Of a DNA stretch of 64,000 bases, positions 24,403-34,484 are shown piece after piece (position 1 is the first letter of the stretch; each line of letters opens with the position of its first letter). The stretch comes from Sphingomonas sp. LaA6.9 (GTDB lineage: Bacteria > Pseudomonadota > Alphaproteobacteria > Sphingomonadales > Sphingomonadaceae), in the NCBI RefSeq assembly GCF_022601895.1, contig NZ_JAKVIO010000021.1, forward strand, positions 1-64,000, read 5' to 3'. A model generated the notes under the pieces. The model had not been told where the DNA came from. It saw nothing but the letters and a program-made list of their open reading frames with translations, and ran no database searches. A program made the translations under genes and the position numbers.

Positions 24403-26154
24403 CTACTCGGCTGCCTCGGATTCCTCCGGGGTCTCGGTCGGGCGCACACGCACCTTGCCCCGCCGGACAGCAGGCGACGCGTCTGACAGACTGGCCTCGC
24501 GCGTCGACCCGGTCGCCCCCGCGACGAGACCATCGAGTGTCGAGCCATCGAAGCCCAGTTCCTTCATCAATCCGTCGATCACCGGTGCCTGTGCGCGATA
24601 TCGGAGCGCAGCGGCAACCGCACTGTTCGCCAGGTTGCGATCGCCCCCGCCGTCGCCGTCATTGGCGGCCCCCGCCGATCCGCCCTTTCCGGTGATGCCG
24701 TCGACCTGCACGATCTTGATGCTGTCTATAGCTTCCAGTGGCTTTGCGGCCTCGCGCACCACCTCGGGCAGCACCTTGAGCAAGGCCAGCTTGGTCTGGA
24801 GCGAGATCTGGTCCGACGATAGCAGGTTTGCGGCCTCGTTGACCGCGCGCTGACCAGCCGCCTCGACCTCGAAGCGGACACGCGCGGCTTCGGCGCGGAG
24901 CTTTTCGGCTTCGGCTTCGCCGCGCGCGGCTTCGAGCACCGCCTCCGCGCGATCGGCCGCGGCCTGCTTCTCCGCATCGGCCTCGACCTTGACCGCGATC
25001 GCCTGGCGCTCGGCTTCCTTCGAAGCCTCGATCAGTTCGATCTTCTTTGCACGCTCTGCAATCTCGGATTCGCGCGCGGTCGAGACCTGTTCCTCGGCCG
25101 CAACCGCTTCGGCACGCGCCTTGTCTGCTTCGGCACGCGCCTGACTTTCCTCGCGGCTCTTGTTCTGGACCGCAATCTGCTGCTCCTGACGGGCGATCTC
25201 GATCGCCTGCTCCTGCGCGATCTTGGCCTGCTGCACCGCGCGGTCAGCTTCGATCTGGCTGGCGTCGGTCATCTGCTTGGCTTCGATCCGCGCCTGATCG
25301 GCCTCGCGCTGGCGTTCGGCCTGCTGGCGCGCGACCACCGATATCTGTTCGGCGCGGCGCATCTCGACCTCGCGCTCCTGCTCCAGCTTGGCGAACTCGT
25401 TGTCGCGGGCGATGATGAGAGATTGACGCTCCGCTTCGAGATTCTTGGACTCGATCTGGACGCGCGTGTCCTGCTCGATGTCGTTGCGCGCCTTCTTGCG
25501 CAGCTCGATCTGCTCGGTCAGCTTGGTAAGGCCCTCGGCGTCGAAGGCATTGTTGGCGTTGAAATGCTCGATCGAGGTCTGGTCGAGCCCGGTCAGCGAA
25601 ACCGATTCGAGCTCGAGCCCGTTCATCGCGAGATCAGCGGAAGAAACCTGCTGCACCTTCTGCACGAAGTCGGCGCGTTGCTCGTGGAGCTGGTTCATCG
25701 TCATGCCCGCTGCGACCGAGCGCAGTGCGTCGACGAACTTTCCCTCGACCAGTTCCTTCAATGCCTCGGGGTTCATTGTGCGCAGGCCGAGCGTCTGCGC
25801 GGCGACCGCGATCGATCCCGCATCGGGCTTCACGCGGACATAGAATTCGGCCTTCACGTCGATGCGCAACCGATCGAGCGTGATGAGCGCATCGGCATTC
25901 TTGCGTTCAACCGCGAGCCGCACGGTGTTCATGTTGACGGGCATGGTCTCGTGGAAGACGGGAAGCACCAGAGCGCCGCCGTTCATGACGACTTTTTCGC
26001 CGCCAAAGCCCGTGCGGACGAAGCCGATCTCCTTGGAAGCGCGCTTGTAGAGGCGGGCGAGGATGACCCCCAGGGTAATAAGCAGGACAAGCCCCACTGC
26101 GGGAATGATGAGGACGGAGAGCAGGCCCCCGCCGTTTTCGACGATCTGGTTCAT
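24403..26154 (-). CDS. Flotillin-family SPFH membrane protein (YqiK-like)
   Basis: The 583-residue protein has one N-terminal membrane helix (about 11-33) and an SPFH/band-7 domain (about 40-200, with TMPVNMNTVRLAVERKNADAL and LRSVAAGMTMNQLHEQRADF). A very long Glu/Ala/Arg/Gln-rich coiled coil follows (about 220-450), then a tail. Flotillins form membrane-bound scaffolds and rings that organise membrane microdomains. It is the last gene of the telA-xpaC-yqiJ-flotillin series and lies 5 bases after the YqiJ-like gene, its normal partner. Confidence 0.92.
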   Translation of the reverse strand: MNQIVENGGGLLSVLIIPAVGLVLLITLGVILARLYKRASKEIGFVRTGFGGEKVVMNGGALVLPVFHETMPVNMNTVRLAVERKNADALITLDRLRIDVKAEFYVRVKPDAGSIAVAAQTLGLRTMNPEALKELVEGKFVDALRSVAAGMTMNQLHEQRADFVQKVQQVSSADLAMNGLELESVSLTGLDQTSIEHFNANNAFDAEGLTKLTEQIELRKKARNDIEQDTRVQIESKNLEAERQSLIIARDNEFAKLEQEREVEMRRAEQISVVARQQAERQREADQARIEAKQMTDASQIEADRAVQQAKIAQEQAIEIARQEQQIAVQNKSREESQARAEADKARAEAVAAEEQVSTARESEIAERAKKIELIEASKEAERQAIAVKVEADAEKQAAADRAEAVLEAARGEAEAEKLRAEAARVRFEVEAAGQRAVNEAANLLSSDQISLQTKLALLKVLPEVVREAAKPLEAIDSIKIVQVDGITGKGGSAGAANDGDGGGDRNLANSAVAAALRYRAQAPVIDGLMKELGFDGSTLDGLVAGATGSTREASLSDASPAVRRGKVRVRPTETPEESEAAE

Positions 26155-26159
26155 GTCTG

Positions 26160-26780
26160 TCAGCTATCCAGTTGAGGGATGAAGGTGCGACCTTCTGTTA
26201 TGGCTTTGAACAGGTGTGCTTCGCGGCGGACGAGGATGATTTCCTCGCCCTCGGCGAAGCTCTGTCCGGCATTGTCGGGCTCGGCCATCACATAGTGATT
26301 CTGGCCGTGATGATCGCGCACGCGCGCGCGCGCCGGGGAGCCGGACGTGGCGCGGCCCGTCACGATCACTGCGCGGAGGCCGACGAGATCGTCGATGTCG
26401 ATCGCGCTGGTCTCGTCGCGGGGCAGGATGCGCGCGAGCGGCCGGGCGAGCACAGCGGTCAAAGGAAGGGCGGCCGCGGCCGCTGCAGGGCCCGCGAGCC
26501 ATGGAGTGATCGTTTCGCCGGTGAGTTCGACCATCAGTTGCTGGAAAGACAGGCCGATAACGCCGAACAGCGTGAGGACGACGACCAGCAGGACGAGCAA
26601 GGGCAGTTGGCCCACTCCGAGCCAGCTCAGGAGGTCGTTGTCCGGCGCGTCGGTGTCGAGGCCCAATCCGGCACCGCCAAGCCCAATCGCTTCGACCAGC
26701 CCGATCAGTGCCATGAGTACGAGCGCAACGGTGAACACAATCGTGTCGCCGTCGAGCATGAACGCAAACGCCGAATCCAT
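26160..26780 (-). CDS. YqiJ-like OB-fold inner-membrane protein
   Basis: A 206-residue protein with three hydrophobic spans (about 14-36, 58-82 and 92-112) and a C-terminal NfeD/OB-like beta domain (LVGLRAVIVTGRATSGSPARARV, quoted in part as LVGLRAVIVTGRATSG). NfeD/YqiJ proteins act next to flotillins. It lies 5 bases before the flotillin gene, which supports this assignment. Confidence 0.82.
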   Translation of the reverse strand: MDSAFAFMLDGDTIVFTVALVLMALIGLVEAIGLGGAGLGLDTDAPDNDLLSWLGVGQLPLLVLLVVVLTLFGVIGLSFQQLMVELTGETITPWLAGPAAAAAALPLTAVLARPLARILPRDETSAIDIDDLVGLRAVIVTGRATSGSPARARVRDHHGQNHYVMAEPDNAGQSFAEGEEIILVRREAHLFKAITEGRTFIPQLDS

Positions 26781-26842
26781 CTATTCCCCCTTGCGGGAAG
26801 GCTAGACGGAGCCCGGGCGATTCTCCAAGCGAATCCTGTGGA

Positions 26843-27562
26843 CTAGCTCTCTATTCCCTCGGCGCCGCGATATTTGAGTTCGAGGAACTTGCCCTGCGTG
26901 GCGAGGCTGTGGAGATCGCCCGCGGCGATGTTGCGCGTCATCTCGCCGATTTCCTCGTCGATCAGCTTGAGCCCCGCCTCGAGCTGCTGGTCGGGGGTCT
27001 GGCCATTGGCCTGGCGCTCGCCGCGCAGCGTTTCGGGGACGCGCCGGTAGCCGTTGACGAGTTCGGGCAGGTGGTCGGCGAGGATCTTGCGCACCTCGAC
27101 CGCCGCGGGCTCGCGCGGATCGATGCTCTGGAGCTGCGGTGCGAGCGTCTCCAGCCTGACCCCGATGCCGTCGAGCAGTCGCTGCGAAGGGGCAGGGAGT
27201 GCCTTGCGCTGATTGGCCAGCCACACCTCGGTCTGCGCGGGCAGATATTTGAGGTCTGTCTGGACGAGCGTTTCGGTGCTTGCCTCGGGGAATTTCGGAT
27301 AGACCATCAGCACCCAGGCGGCGAGGATCCACAGGCCAAAGGCGAGCATCACGCCCGTGCTGCCGATCGGCGCGAAGAAGAGACCGAACAGTGCGGAGGC
27401 AACCATGATCGCGCCGCCCGCGATGACAACGCGGCCGAGCTTCTTGAGGAAATGAGCGCGCCGTTTCTGTCGCACGCGTTGCTGGAGGCGCTGCGCCTGG
27501 GGCGACAGCCGTCCGATCAGCGCCCCGGCGCGCTCGATTGCGCGATCGACATCAGTGACCAT
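26843..27562 (-). CDS. XpaC-like membrane protein, TelA partner
   Basis: The 239-residue protein has a basic N-terminal segment and two adjacent membrane helices (about 44-85, GGAIMVASALFGLFFAP and MLAFGLWILAAWVLMVY). A long helical C-terminal domain follows (about 95-239). This shape and its place 4 bases after telA match the XpaC-like proteins (5-bromo-4-chloroindolyl phosphate hydrolysis family) that accompany TelA. Direct motif support is limited. Confidence 0.65.
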   Translation of the reverse strand: MVTDVDRAIERAGALIGRLSPQAQRLQQRVRQKRRAHFLKKLGRVVIAGGAIMVASALFGLFFAPIGSTGVMLAFGLWILAAWVLMVYPKFPEASTETLVQTDLKYLPAQTEVWLANQRKALPAPSQRLLDGIGVRLETLAPQLQSIDPREPAAVEVRKILADHLPELVNGYRRVPETLRGERQANGQTPDQQLEAGLKLIDEEIGEMTRNIAAGDLHSLATQGKFLELKYRGAEGIES

Positions 27563-27566
27563 CGCA

Positions 27567-28766
27567 TCACGCCTCGATCGCGCTCAGCAGCGGCGAACCG
27601 CCGCTGGCCGAGCTCTGTGCGGCGCCCTCGGCGCGCGCGATATAGCCCTTCGACTTCTCGACCTCGTTGGACAGCGTGTTGACCGTGGTCTTCATCGAAT
27701 CGAGCGCCTTCAGCTTGAAGGTGTCGATGCTGTCCATCGTGTCGTAGATATTCTGGAAGGCGCGCTGCAGCGTTTCGAGCGGGATCGTGCTCGATGCGGC
27801 CTGCTCGTGGATCGCGGCGGTCTGCGTCTTGAGCAGCTCGCCCGTGCCGTCGATGATCTTCGCGGTCGTCGTGTTGAGTGAGGTGATCTGTTCGAGCACG
27901 AGCTTCTGGTTGGTCAGCGCCTGCGCCACGGTCACCGCGGTCCTGAGCGCGCCCACCGTCGTCGTCGATGCGCGGTCGACACCCTTCACCAGCTCGACAT
28001 TGTTCTTCTTGACGAGATCGAGCGCGAGATAGCCCTGCACCGTGACCGCCATCTGCGTAAGCAGGTCCTGCGTGCGCTGCCGGACATAGAAGAGCGCGGT
28101 TTCCTTGATTGCCTTGGACTTGGCAGGATCGGTCGATTCCAGCTCCATCGCCTTGGCTTCGAGCTTTGCGTCGAGCGCCTTGGACACATGGATCATCTGC
28201 TCGAGCCGGCCCATCGCGGCCCAGAGATTCTGGCGCTCGACCGCGATCGCGGCATTGTCCTTGAGCAGTTCGTCCTTGCCCGAGGCAAGGCGCGCAAGGA
28301 TCGAGGAGATATGCCCCTGCGCGGATTTGTAGCCGTCGAAATAGTTGCGCAGCTTCGAACCGAAAGGGATGATCCCGAAGATCTTGCGCGGCGCCATCAG
28401 GTTGCCGCGACGGCCCGGATCGAGATCTTCGACGGTGCGGCGCAGCTCGGCAAGGTCGTTGCCGACGCCCGATTCCTGATCCATCGCGCGCACGGGCCGA
28501 TCGAGGAAGCGGTTGGACTGGCCAGCGGCGTCCGCGATTTCCTTGCGGCCCATATTGGTGATCTGGTCGACGCGCGCGCCGAATTCCGGGCTGTTTGCAT
28601 CCTGCGCGACGAGATCGGCGATGAAGGCGTCGACCTTCTCATCGAGCTTGGACTTCTGGCCCTCTTCGAGCGGGACGAGCCCCGCCGCCTTTTCGGGCGC
28701 AATCGGCGCAACGGGCTCGGGCGCGGACAATTTGAGTTCTTCCGCAACCAAGGTCTGATCAGCCAT
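27567..28766 (-). CDS. telA: TelA-family toxic anion resistance protein
   Basis: The 399-residue soluble, mostly helical protein fits the TelA/KlaA family. It has LRRTVEDLDPGR, FGIIPFGSKLRNYFDGYKSAQ, and the central QRTQDLLTQMAVTVQGYLALDLVKKNN region, of which VQGYLALDLVKKNN is very typical. TelA proteins are linked to tellurite and other envelope stresses; the mechanism is not settled. It heads the xpaC-yqiJ-flotillin genes. Confidence 0.92.
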   Translation of the reverse strand: MADQTLVAEELKLSAPEPVAPIAPEKAAGLVPLEEGQKSKLDEKVDAFIADLVAQDANSPEFGARVDQITNMGRKEIADAAGQSNRFLDRPVRAMDQESGVGNDLAELRRTVEDLDPGRRGNLMAPRKIFGIIPFGSKLRNYFDGYKSAQGHISSILARLASGKDELLKDNAAIAVERQNLWAAMGRLEQMIHVSKALDAKLEAKAMELESTDPAKSKAIKETALFYVRQRTQDLLTQMAVTVQGYLALDLVKKNNVELVKGVDRASTTTVGALRTAVTVAQALTNQKLVLEQITSLNTTTAKIIDGTGELLKTQTAAIHEQAASSTIPLETLQRAFQNIYDTMDSIDTFKLKALDSMKTTVNTLSNEVEKSKGYIARAEGAAQSSASGGSPLLSAIEA

Positions 28767-28817
28767 TCATATCCTCCTGCCCTTGCCGCCCCAAGATGGA
28801 GGGAAATGCTGTGTTAT

Positions 28818-29792
28818 TCAAGCATGACGGGCCAGCCTGCCCGCGATCACTGCCGAAAGCATCAACTGCAACTGATGGTAGAGGATCAGCGGCAGCAGGA
28901 TGGCGCCAGCCTCGGGTCCCGCGAACAGGATGCGGATCATCGGCGCGCCCGTGGCGAGGCTCTTGTGCGAGCCTGAGAACAGCAGCGTGATCCGGTCCGC
29001 GCGTGGCTTTTTGAGCAGTGCACCCAGGCCCCATGAGGCAGCGAAGGCCAGCAGCAGCAGCGCGGTCACCGCCGCCACGACAATCGTCAGTTCCTCGCCC
29101 GAGACGCGCTGCCAGATTCCGCCCGTCACGGCCTCGGAGAACGCGACATAGACCGCGAGCACGATCGTCAGCTTGTCGAGAAAACCGACCAGCGCGCGGT
29201 GCCGGCCGATCCAGCCCGAAACGAAGCGCTGCGCGATCTGGCCGAGGCAGAAGGGCAGGAGGAGCAGCAGCATGATCTTGCCGATCGCCGACAAGCCGGC
29301 ATCGCCGCCCTGTGTGCTGGCGAGCGCTGCGAACAGCAGCGGCGTCAGCACGACGCCGAGCAGGTTCGACGCCGCCGCCGCGATCACCGATCCCGCGACA
29401 TTACCGCCGCCCAGCGAGCTATAGGCGATCGAGGACTGTACCGTTGTCGGCAGCACAGCCAGGAAGATGATCCCCAGCACCAGTCCGGGGCTCAGCCAGC
29501 CGTCGAGCAGCTGCGAAAAACCAAGCCCGAACAATGGCATGATGCCATAGCCGAAGACGAGGATCGCAAGCTGAAGCCGCCAGCGCTTCAGCCCCTCGAA
29601 CACCGCTGCATGGCTCAGCCGCGCGCCGTGCATGAAGAACAGCGTGAAGATCGCCGCGGTGGAAATCGTGCCGATCGCCTCCAGCGCCTGCCCGCGCGCG
29701 GGCAGCAGCGAGGCGGCGATCACGGTGGCGATCAGCACGAGCAGGAATCGGTCGGGAATCAGGCGCTTGAGCGCACCGGCGAAGGTGGTCAT
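28818..29792 (-). CDS. SBF-like (bile acid:sodium symporter family) transporter
   Basis: A 324-residue membrane protein with about ten spans. LFSGSHKSLATGAPMIRILF and LPTTVQSSIAYSSLGGGN are hallmarks of the SBF-like branch (PF13593 type, seven-domain YfeH-like). The substrate is unknown. ATG 29792 gives the normal N terminus; the longer frame to 29828 would add twelve charged residues. It lies 51 bases before telA on the same strand and may be cotranscribed. It differs clearly from the BASS-like gene at 16937. Confidence 0.9.
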   Translation of the reverse strand: MTTFAGALKRLIPDRFLLVLIATVIAASLLPARGQALEAIGTISTAAIFTLFFMHGARLSHAAVFEGLKRWRLQLAILVFGYGIMPLFGLGFSQLLDGWLSPGLVLGIIFLAVLPTTVQSSIAYSSLGGGNVAGSVIAAAASNLLGVVLTPLLFAALASTQGGDAGLSAIGKIMLLLLLPFCLGQIAQRFVSGWIGRHRALVGFLDKLTIVLAVYVAFSEAVTGGIWQRVSGEELTIVVAAVTALLLLAFAASWGLGALLKKPRADRITLLFSGSHKSLATGAPMIRILFAGPEAGAILLPLILYHQLQLMLSAVIAGRLARHA

Positions 29793-29883
29793 GCGCGCGA
29801 CCCTGTCGCCTGCGTTCGATTGGCGCAACAGGCGATTTGTGCTAGTTCGGAGGCATCGCGATCTTTCAGGAGAGGATCTGACA

Positions 29884-30816
29884 ATGCTTGGCTACCGGAT
29901 GGCGGGCAGCATTGTGCTGGCGACGGCGCTCGCAGCTTCGGGAAGCGCCGTGCTGGCGGCCGGCGGCGGCGGGGGTGGCGGTGGATCGATGCCGAGCATG
30001 AGCGCGCCGAACTACGACCCGGCGGAGGATTATCGCAACGGCGTCGCCGCACTGGGCGAGAAGAACTACAAGACGGCGCGCAAATCGCTCGACCGCGTTC
30101 TCAAGGCAGCGCCGAAGGATGCGAACACCAATTATCTCGCGGGGCTCGCGCATGCGGGCGACGGCGATATGAAGGGCGCGCGCAGCCTCTTCGAAAAGGC
30201 GGTGAAGTACGACGCCAATCTGATCCCTGCACAGGGCGAGCTGGGTGTCACCTATGCGAAGCTCGGCGATCAGGCAAAGGCGCAGGCGCAGCTTGACCTG
30301 CTCAAGCAGAAACAGGGCGCTTGCGGCACGGCCTGCGCGCAGGCGGCCGATCTGCAAAAGGCGGTCGACGACGTCACCGCGGCGCTCGCCGCGGGGCCTC
30401 AGGCGCGGCTCGATCTCGTACCCGACGCGGCAATCGCGAGCGCGGCGGCGGGGGATAGCGCATATCTGGGCGCGGTGGCGCTCATCAACGAGCAGCGCTA
30501 TGACGCCGCAATCGACGCGCTCAAGGCGTCGCAGCGTGCCTTCGGCCCGCATCCCGATATTCTGACCTATCTCGGCTTCGCCCACCGCAAGCTCAGGCGT
30601 TACGACATCGCCGAAGCCTATTATCTCGCGGCGCTCGCGATCGCGCCAACGCATCGCGGGGCCACCGAATATTATGGCGAACTGATGGTCGAACGCGGTG
30701 ATCTGGCGGGTGCCGAACAGAAGCTCGCGGCGCTCGATGCGAGCTGCGATTTCGGCTGCTATGAGGCGGAGGAACTGCGGCGTTGGATTGCAACCGCGCG
30801 CGCATCGGGATCCTGA
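29884..30816 (+). CDS. Exported TPR protein
   Basis: The 310-residue protein has a signal peptide (to about residue 26, VLAAG) and a run of glycines. Tetratricopeptide repeats follow: AAPKDANTNYLAGLAHAGDGDMKGA and NLIPAQGELGVTYAKLGDQAKA in the first half, then INEQRYDAAIDALKA and LTYLGFAHRKLRRYDIAEAYY later. A CxxxC pair (GACGTAC) and two C-terminal cysteines could form disulfides. AGGAGAGG precedes ATG 29884. It overlaps the cytochrome-like gene by 34 bases, so the two are coupled. TPRs suggest a scaffold role in the periplasm. Confidence 0.85.
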   Translation: MLGYRMAGSIVLATALAASGSAVLAAGGGGGGGGSMPSMSAPNYDPAEDYRNGVAALGEKNYKTARKSLDRVLKAAPKDANTNYLAGLAHAGDGDMKGARSLFEKAVKYDANLIPAQGELGVTYAKLGDQAKAQAQLDLLKQKQGACGTACAQAADLQKAVDDVTAALAAGPQARLDLVPDAAIASAAAGDSAYLGAVALINEQRYDAAIDALKASQRAFGPHPDILTYLGFAHRKLRRYDIAEAYYLAALAIAPTHRGATEYYGELMVERGDLAGAEQKLAALDASCDFGCYEAEELRRWIATARASGS

Positions 30817-31754
30817 GGCTCGGCGCGGCGCTCGCGCTGTGCCAGTCCGCCATTGCCGCCGCACCCGTTCCCGAATTGCGCGCGGCGCGCTGGCTCGCGC
30901 CGGAGACGCGTGCCCGCGCGCTTAGCGAGCGTCCTGCCGAATGCTATATGCCGCCCGCCGATCCCGCGGTACGCGCAAGTGCCGAGACGGGCAGGGCGGC
31001 CTTTCGCACGCCACTGCTTCTCGGCGGGCAGGCGGCGCGCGCGGGATTGTCATGCGAAAGCTGCCACAGGGCAGGACGGGGCAATCCCGATTTCCTCTTT
31101 GCCGGGCTGTCGGGTGCGCCCGGCACCGCCGACGTCACCTCGTCGCTGATGAGTTCGCATCGTGGCAATCAGGTCTTCGATCCGCGGCCGATCCCCGATC
31201 TCGCCATGCCCGGCAAGGTGTCGCGCGCGCCCGCCGATCCTGCGCTTCGTAACTTCATCCGCGGCCTTGTCGTCGAGGAGTTCGACGGGGCCGAGCCGTC
31301 CTCGCGGGTGCTTGACGGGCTTGCCGCCTATGTCCGCGCGCTCGACACGACAGCGTGCGGACGGGACCAAACGGCTGTCGTCGTGCTTCGCGATCAGCGT
31401 GACGACATCGCGCGGGCGCGTACGGCGGCGCTTGTCGCGCTGGCCGCTGATGACGCCGCGACCGCCCGGCTGATGATTGCCGCGATGCGTACCGCGCTTG
31501 GCCAGATCGACGAGCGCTATGCGGTCAAGGGGCTCGGCGCGCATCGCGACGCGCTCCGCACCGCCGATCGCGAGCTGCTTGCGATCCAGCAGGCACTCCA
31601 TCGCGGTCAGGGCGATGCTGCGTCGCAGCTCCGTGGCTGGCGCAATCCCGCCGAGGCCGCGGCGTTTGTGCGCGATGAGCCCCGGTCGCTCTATAACAGC
31701 GCGGTTCTGCGCCGGCTCTATTCCGCCCCCGAGGCAGCGGCGCGCCGACCGTAG
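30783..31754 (+). CDS. Exported c-type cytochrome-like protein
   Basis: The 323-residue protein has an N-terminal export signal and one haem-attachment motif, SCESCH (about residues 95-100). PDLAMPGKVS may supply a distal Met ligand. The remaining half is helical with no second CxxCH, so at most one haem is bound. The region before the motif (TGRAAFRTPLLLGGQAARAGLSC, quoted in part as LLGGQAARAGLSC) resembles di-haem peroxidase N domains. A TTG at 30783, inside the TPR gene, is the only start that keeps the signal sequence. Confidence 0.72.
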   Translation: MDCNRARIGILRLGAALALCQSAIAAAPVPELRAARWLAPETRARALSERPAECYMPPADPAVRASAETGRAAFRTPLLLGGQAARAGLSCESCHRAGRGNPDFLFAGLSGAPGTADVTSSLMSSHRGNQVFDPRPIPDLAMPGKVSRAPADPALRNFIRGLVVEEFDGAEPSSRVLDGLAAYVRALDTTACGRDQTAVVVLRDQRDDIARARTAALVALAADDAATARLMIAAMRTALGQIDERYAVKGLGAHRDALRTADRELLAIQQALHRGQGDAASQLRGWRNPAEAAAFVRDEPRSLYNSAVLRRLYSAPEAAARRP

Positions 31755-31809
31755 CCCGCTTGCGCCCATGGTCGCGCTGTCCCATCCTGCGGGAAATCAG
31801 GAGCAACGC

Positions 31810-32547
31810 ATGAAGATCATCGGCAGCTATGTCAGTCCCTATGTCCGCAAGGTTCTTGCCTGCCTCAACCTGAAGGGGCTCGATTACGAGATCGATCCGA
31901 TCACCCCCTTTTTCGGCAATGATGACTTCGCTTGCATGAGCCCGTTGCGCCGCATTCCCGTGCTGGTCGACGGCGACCTGACACTCTGCGACTCCTCGGT
32001 TATCTGCGCATATCTGGATGAAGCCTGGCCTGGCCATCCCCTGCTGCCCGCGGATGTAAAGGACCGTGCGCGTGCGCGCTGGTTCGAGGAATTTGCCGAT
32101 ACGCGGCTGGGCGATGTCTTCATCTGGGGGCTGTTCTACCAGCGCGTTGTCCACCCCGCGGTCTGGGGCGAACCCGGCGACGTCGCGCGCGTCGAAAAGA
32201 CGCTGGCCGAAGACATACCCACAACGCTCGACTATCTCGAGACCCAACTACCCGCCAATGGCTTCCTGTTCGGCGACATCGGCCTTGCCGACATCTCGGT
32301 TGCGTCCTTCTTCCGCAACGCTGCCTATGCCGAATTCACGCCCGATGCGGCACGCTGGCCACTGACCGCCGGCTATGTCGGGCGCGTCCTTGCCCATCCC
32401 GCGCTCGCATGCCTCGTGCCCTTCGAGGATGTCCAGCGCAGCACCACCATCGTCGGGCGCCGACAGGCGCTGCTCGATGCCGGCGCACGGCTGGTCGCGG
32501 AGTCGGTGGTCTCCCGCCAGCCCCAGCGCGGCATCATGACGCTTTGA
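31810..32547 (+). CDS. Glutathione S-transferase family protein
   Basis: A 245-residue GST-like protein. The thioredoxin-fold N domain has SYVSPYVRKVLACLNLKG and PLRRIPVLVDGDLTLCDSS (cis-Pro and Ser-binding region). The helical C domain contains FGDIGLADISVASFF, the usual N-capping segment. AGGAG precedes ATG 31810. Expected to use glutathione, but the substrate cannot be given. Confidence 0.88.
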   Translation: MKIIGSYVSPYVRKVLACLNLKGLDYEIDPITPFFGNDDFACMSPLRRIPVLVDGDLTLCDSSVICAYLDEAWPGHPLLPADVKDRARARWFEEFADTRLGDVFIWGLFYQRVVHPAVWGEPGDVARVEKTLAEDIPTTLDYLETQLPANGFLFGDIGLADISVASFFRNAAYAEFTPDAARWPLTAGYVGRVLAHPALACLVPFEDVQRSTTIVGRRQALLDAGARLVAESVVSRQPQRGIMTL

Positions 32548-32658
32548 CGGCTCGCGGCGCGCGCTTGCCCCGCGCGCGTCGATCCACCCCTTTCCGCGAT
32601 GCAACAAATGCGCTATGGGCGCGGCCGACCCTTTTTCTCAAAGCACCAGGACTCCTGA

Positions 32659-34473
32659 ATGAGCCTCCGCAATGTGGCCATCATCGCGCACGTCGATCAT
32701 GGCAAGACCACGCTCGTTGACCAGCTTTTCCGCCAGTCGGGCACCTTCCGCGACAATCAGCGCGTCGAAGAGCGCGCGATGGACTCGAATGATCTCGAAA
32801 AAGAACGCGGGATCACGATTCTTGCCAAGTGCACCTCGGTCGACTGGCAGGGCACGCGGATCAACATCGTCGATACGCCCGGTCACGCCGATTTCGGCGG
32901 CGAGGTGGAGCGCATCCTCTCGATGGTCGACGGCGTTATCCTGCTGGTCGATTCGTCCGAAGGCGCGATGCCGCAGACCAAGTTCGTGACGGGCAAGGCG
33001 CTCGCGCTCGGCCTCAGGCCGATCGTCGTCGTCAACAAGATCGACCGTGCGGATGAGCGCACGCAGGAAGTGCTCGACGAAGTGTTCGACCTGTTCGTCA
33101 GCCTCGACGCCACCGACGAGCAACTCGACTTCCCCGTTCTCTTCGCCTCGGGCCGCAATGGCTATGCCAGTGACGATCCCACGGCGCGCGAAGGCACGCT
33201 GGAGCCGCTGTTCGAGAAGATCGTGAGCCATGTGCCCGCGCCCGCGCTCAACGAGGACGGTCCGTTCAAGTTCCTCGTCACGCTGCTCGATCGCGACAAC
33301 TTCCTCGGCCGCATTCTTACGGGCCGCGTCGCCTCGGGTACCGTCAAGGTCAACCAGGCGATCCACGCGCTCGACATGGACGGCAACGTCATGGAAGCTG
33401 GCCGCGCGTCCAAGATCTTCTCGTTCCGCGGGCTTGAGCGGGTGCCGGTTGAAGAGGCCAGGGCGGGCGACATCATCTCGCTCGCGGGCATGACCGTCGC
33501 GACCGTCGCCAACACGATCGCCGACATCTCGGTGACTGACGCGATCCAGGCGCAGCCGATCGACCCGCCGACGCTGTCGATGCGCTTCGCGGTCAACGAC
33601 AGCCCGATGGCGGGCCGCGAGGGGACCAAGGTCACCAGCCGCATGATCCGCGATCGGCTGTTCCGCGAGGCCGAATCGAACGTCGCGATCCGCGTCACCG
33701 AGAGCGAGGACAAGGACTCGTTCGAAGTCGCTGGCCGTGGCGAACTCCAGCTGGGCGTGCTCATCGAGACGATGCGCCGCGAAGGCTTCGAACTCGGCAT
33801 CTCGCGTCCGCGCGTGCTCTTCCAGGATGGCCCCGCGGGCCGCGAGGAGCCCTATGAAACCGTCGTGATCGACGTCGACGACGAGCATTCGGGCACCGTC
33901 GTCGAGAAGATGTCGATCCGCAAGGCTGAGCTGACCGACATGCGTCCCTCGGGCGGCGGCAAGACGCGCATCACCTTCTCCGCACCCTCGCGCGGGCTGA
34001 TCGGCTATCATGGCGAGTTCCTGTCGGACACGCGTGGCACGGGCATCATGAACCGGCTGTTCGAGAAATACGGGCCGTACAAGGGCAGTATCGAGGGCCG
34101 CGCCAATGGTGTGCTGATCTCGAACGGTGCGGGCGAGGCGAATGCCTATGCGCTCGGCCCGCTCGAAGAGCGCGGCGTGCTGATGGTCGGCGTCGGCGAG
34201 GCGCTCTACGAAGGCATGATCATCGGTCAGAACGCCAAGACCGAGGATCTCGAAGTCAATCCGATGAAGTCCAAGCAGCTCACCAACTTCCGAGCAAGCG
34301 GCAAGGATGATGCGATCCGTCTGACCCCGCCCTGGAAGATGACGCTCGAGCAGGCGATCGCCTATATCGACGATGATGAACTCGTGGAGGTGACTCCCAA
34401 GTCGATCCGTCTCCGCAAGCGTCACCTCGATCCGCATGAGCGCAAGAAGGCCAACCGCGCCAAGGCGGCCTGA
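32659..34473 (+). CDS. typA: Ribosome-associated GTPase TypA/BipA
   Basis: The 604-residue protein has all G motifs: [10 protein letters not shown] (G1), RGITI (G2 region), [15 protein letters not shown] (G3), [10 protein letters not shown] (G4). Domain II, the EF-G-like domains III and V, and the C-terminal domain unique to TypA (KPRVLFQDG-like segment; [35 protein letters not shown]) follow. It binds the ribosome and affects assembly and stress or cold growth. The length matches the family. Confidence 0.97.
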   Translation: MSLRNVAIIAHVDHGKTTLVDQLFRQSGTFRDNQRVEERAMDSNDLEKERGITILAKCTSVDWQGTRINIVDTPGHADFGGEVERILSMVDGVILLVDSSEGAMPQTKFVTGKALALGLRPIVVVNKIDRADERTQEVLDEVFDLFVSLDATDEQLDFPVLFASGRNGYASDDPTAREGTLEPLFEKIVSHVPAPALNEDGPFKFLVTLLDRDNFLGRILTGRVASGTVKVNQAIHALDMDGNVMEAGRASKIFSFRGLERVPVEEARAGDIISLAGMTVATVANTIADISVTDAIQAQPIDPPTLSMRFAVNDSPMAGREGTKVTSRMIRDRLFREAESNVAIRVTESEDKDSFEVAGRGELQLGVLIETMRREGFELGISRPRVLFQDGPAGREEPYETVVIDVDDEHSGTVVEKMSIRKAELTDMRPSGGGKTRITFSAPSRGLIGYHGEFLSDTRGTGIMNRLFEKYGPYKGSIEGRANGVLISNGAGEANAYALGPLEERGVLMVGVGEALYEGMIIGQNAKTEDLEVNPMKSKQLTNFRASGKDDAIRLTPPWKMTLEQAIAYIDDDELVEVTPKSIRLRKRHLDPHERKKANRAKAA

Positions 34474-34484
34474 CGTCAAAATCC

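Noticed and set aside
32638-34479. 613-residue minus-strand frame opposite typA
   Set aside because: Antisense shadow of a well-conserved gene.
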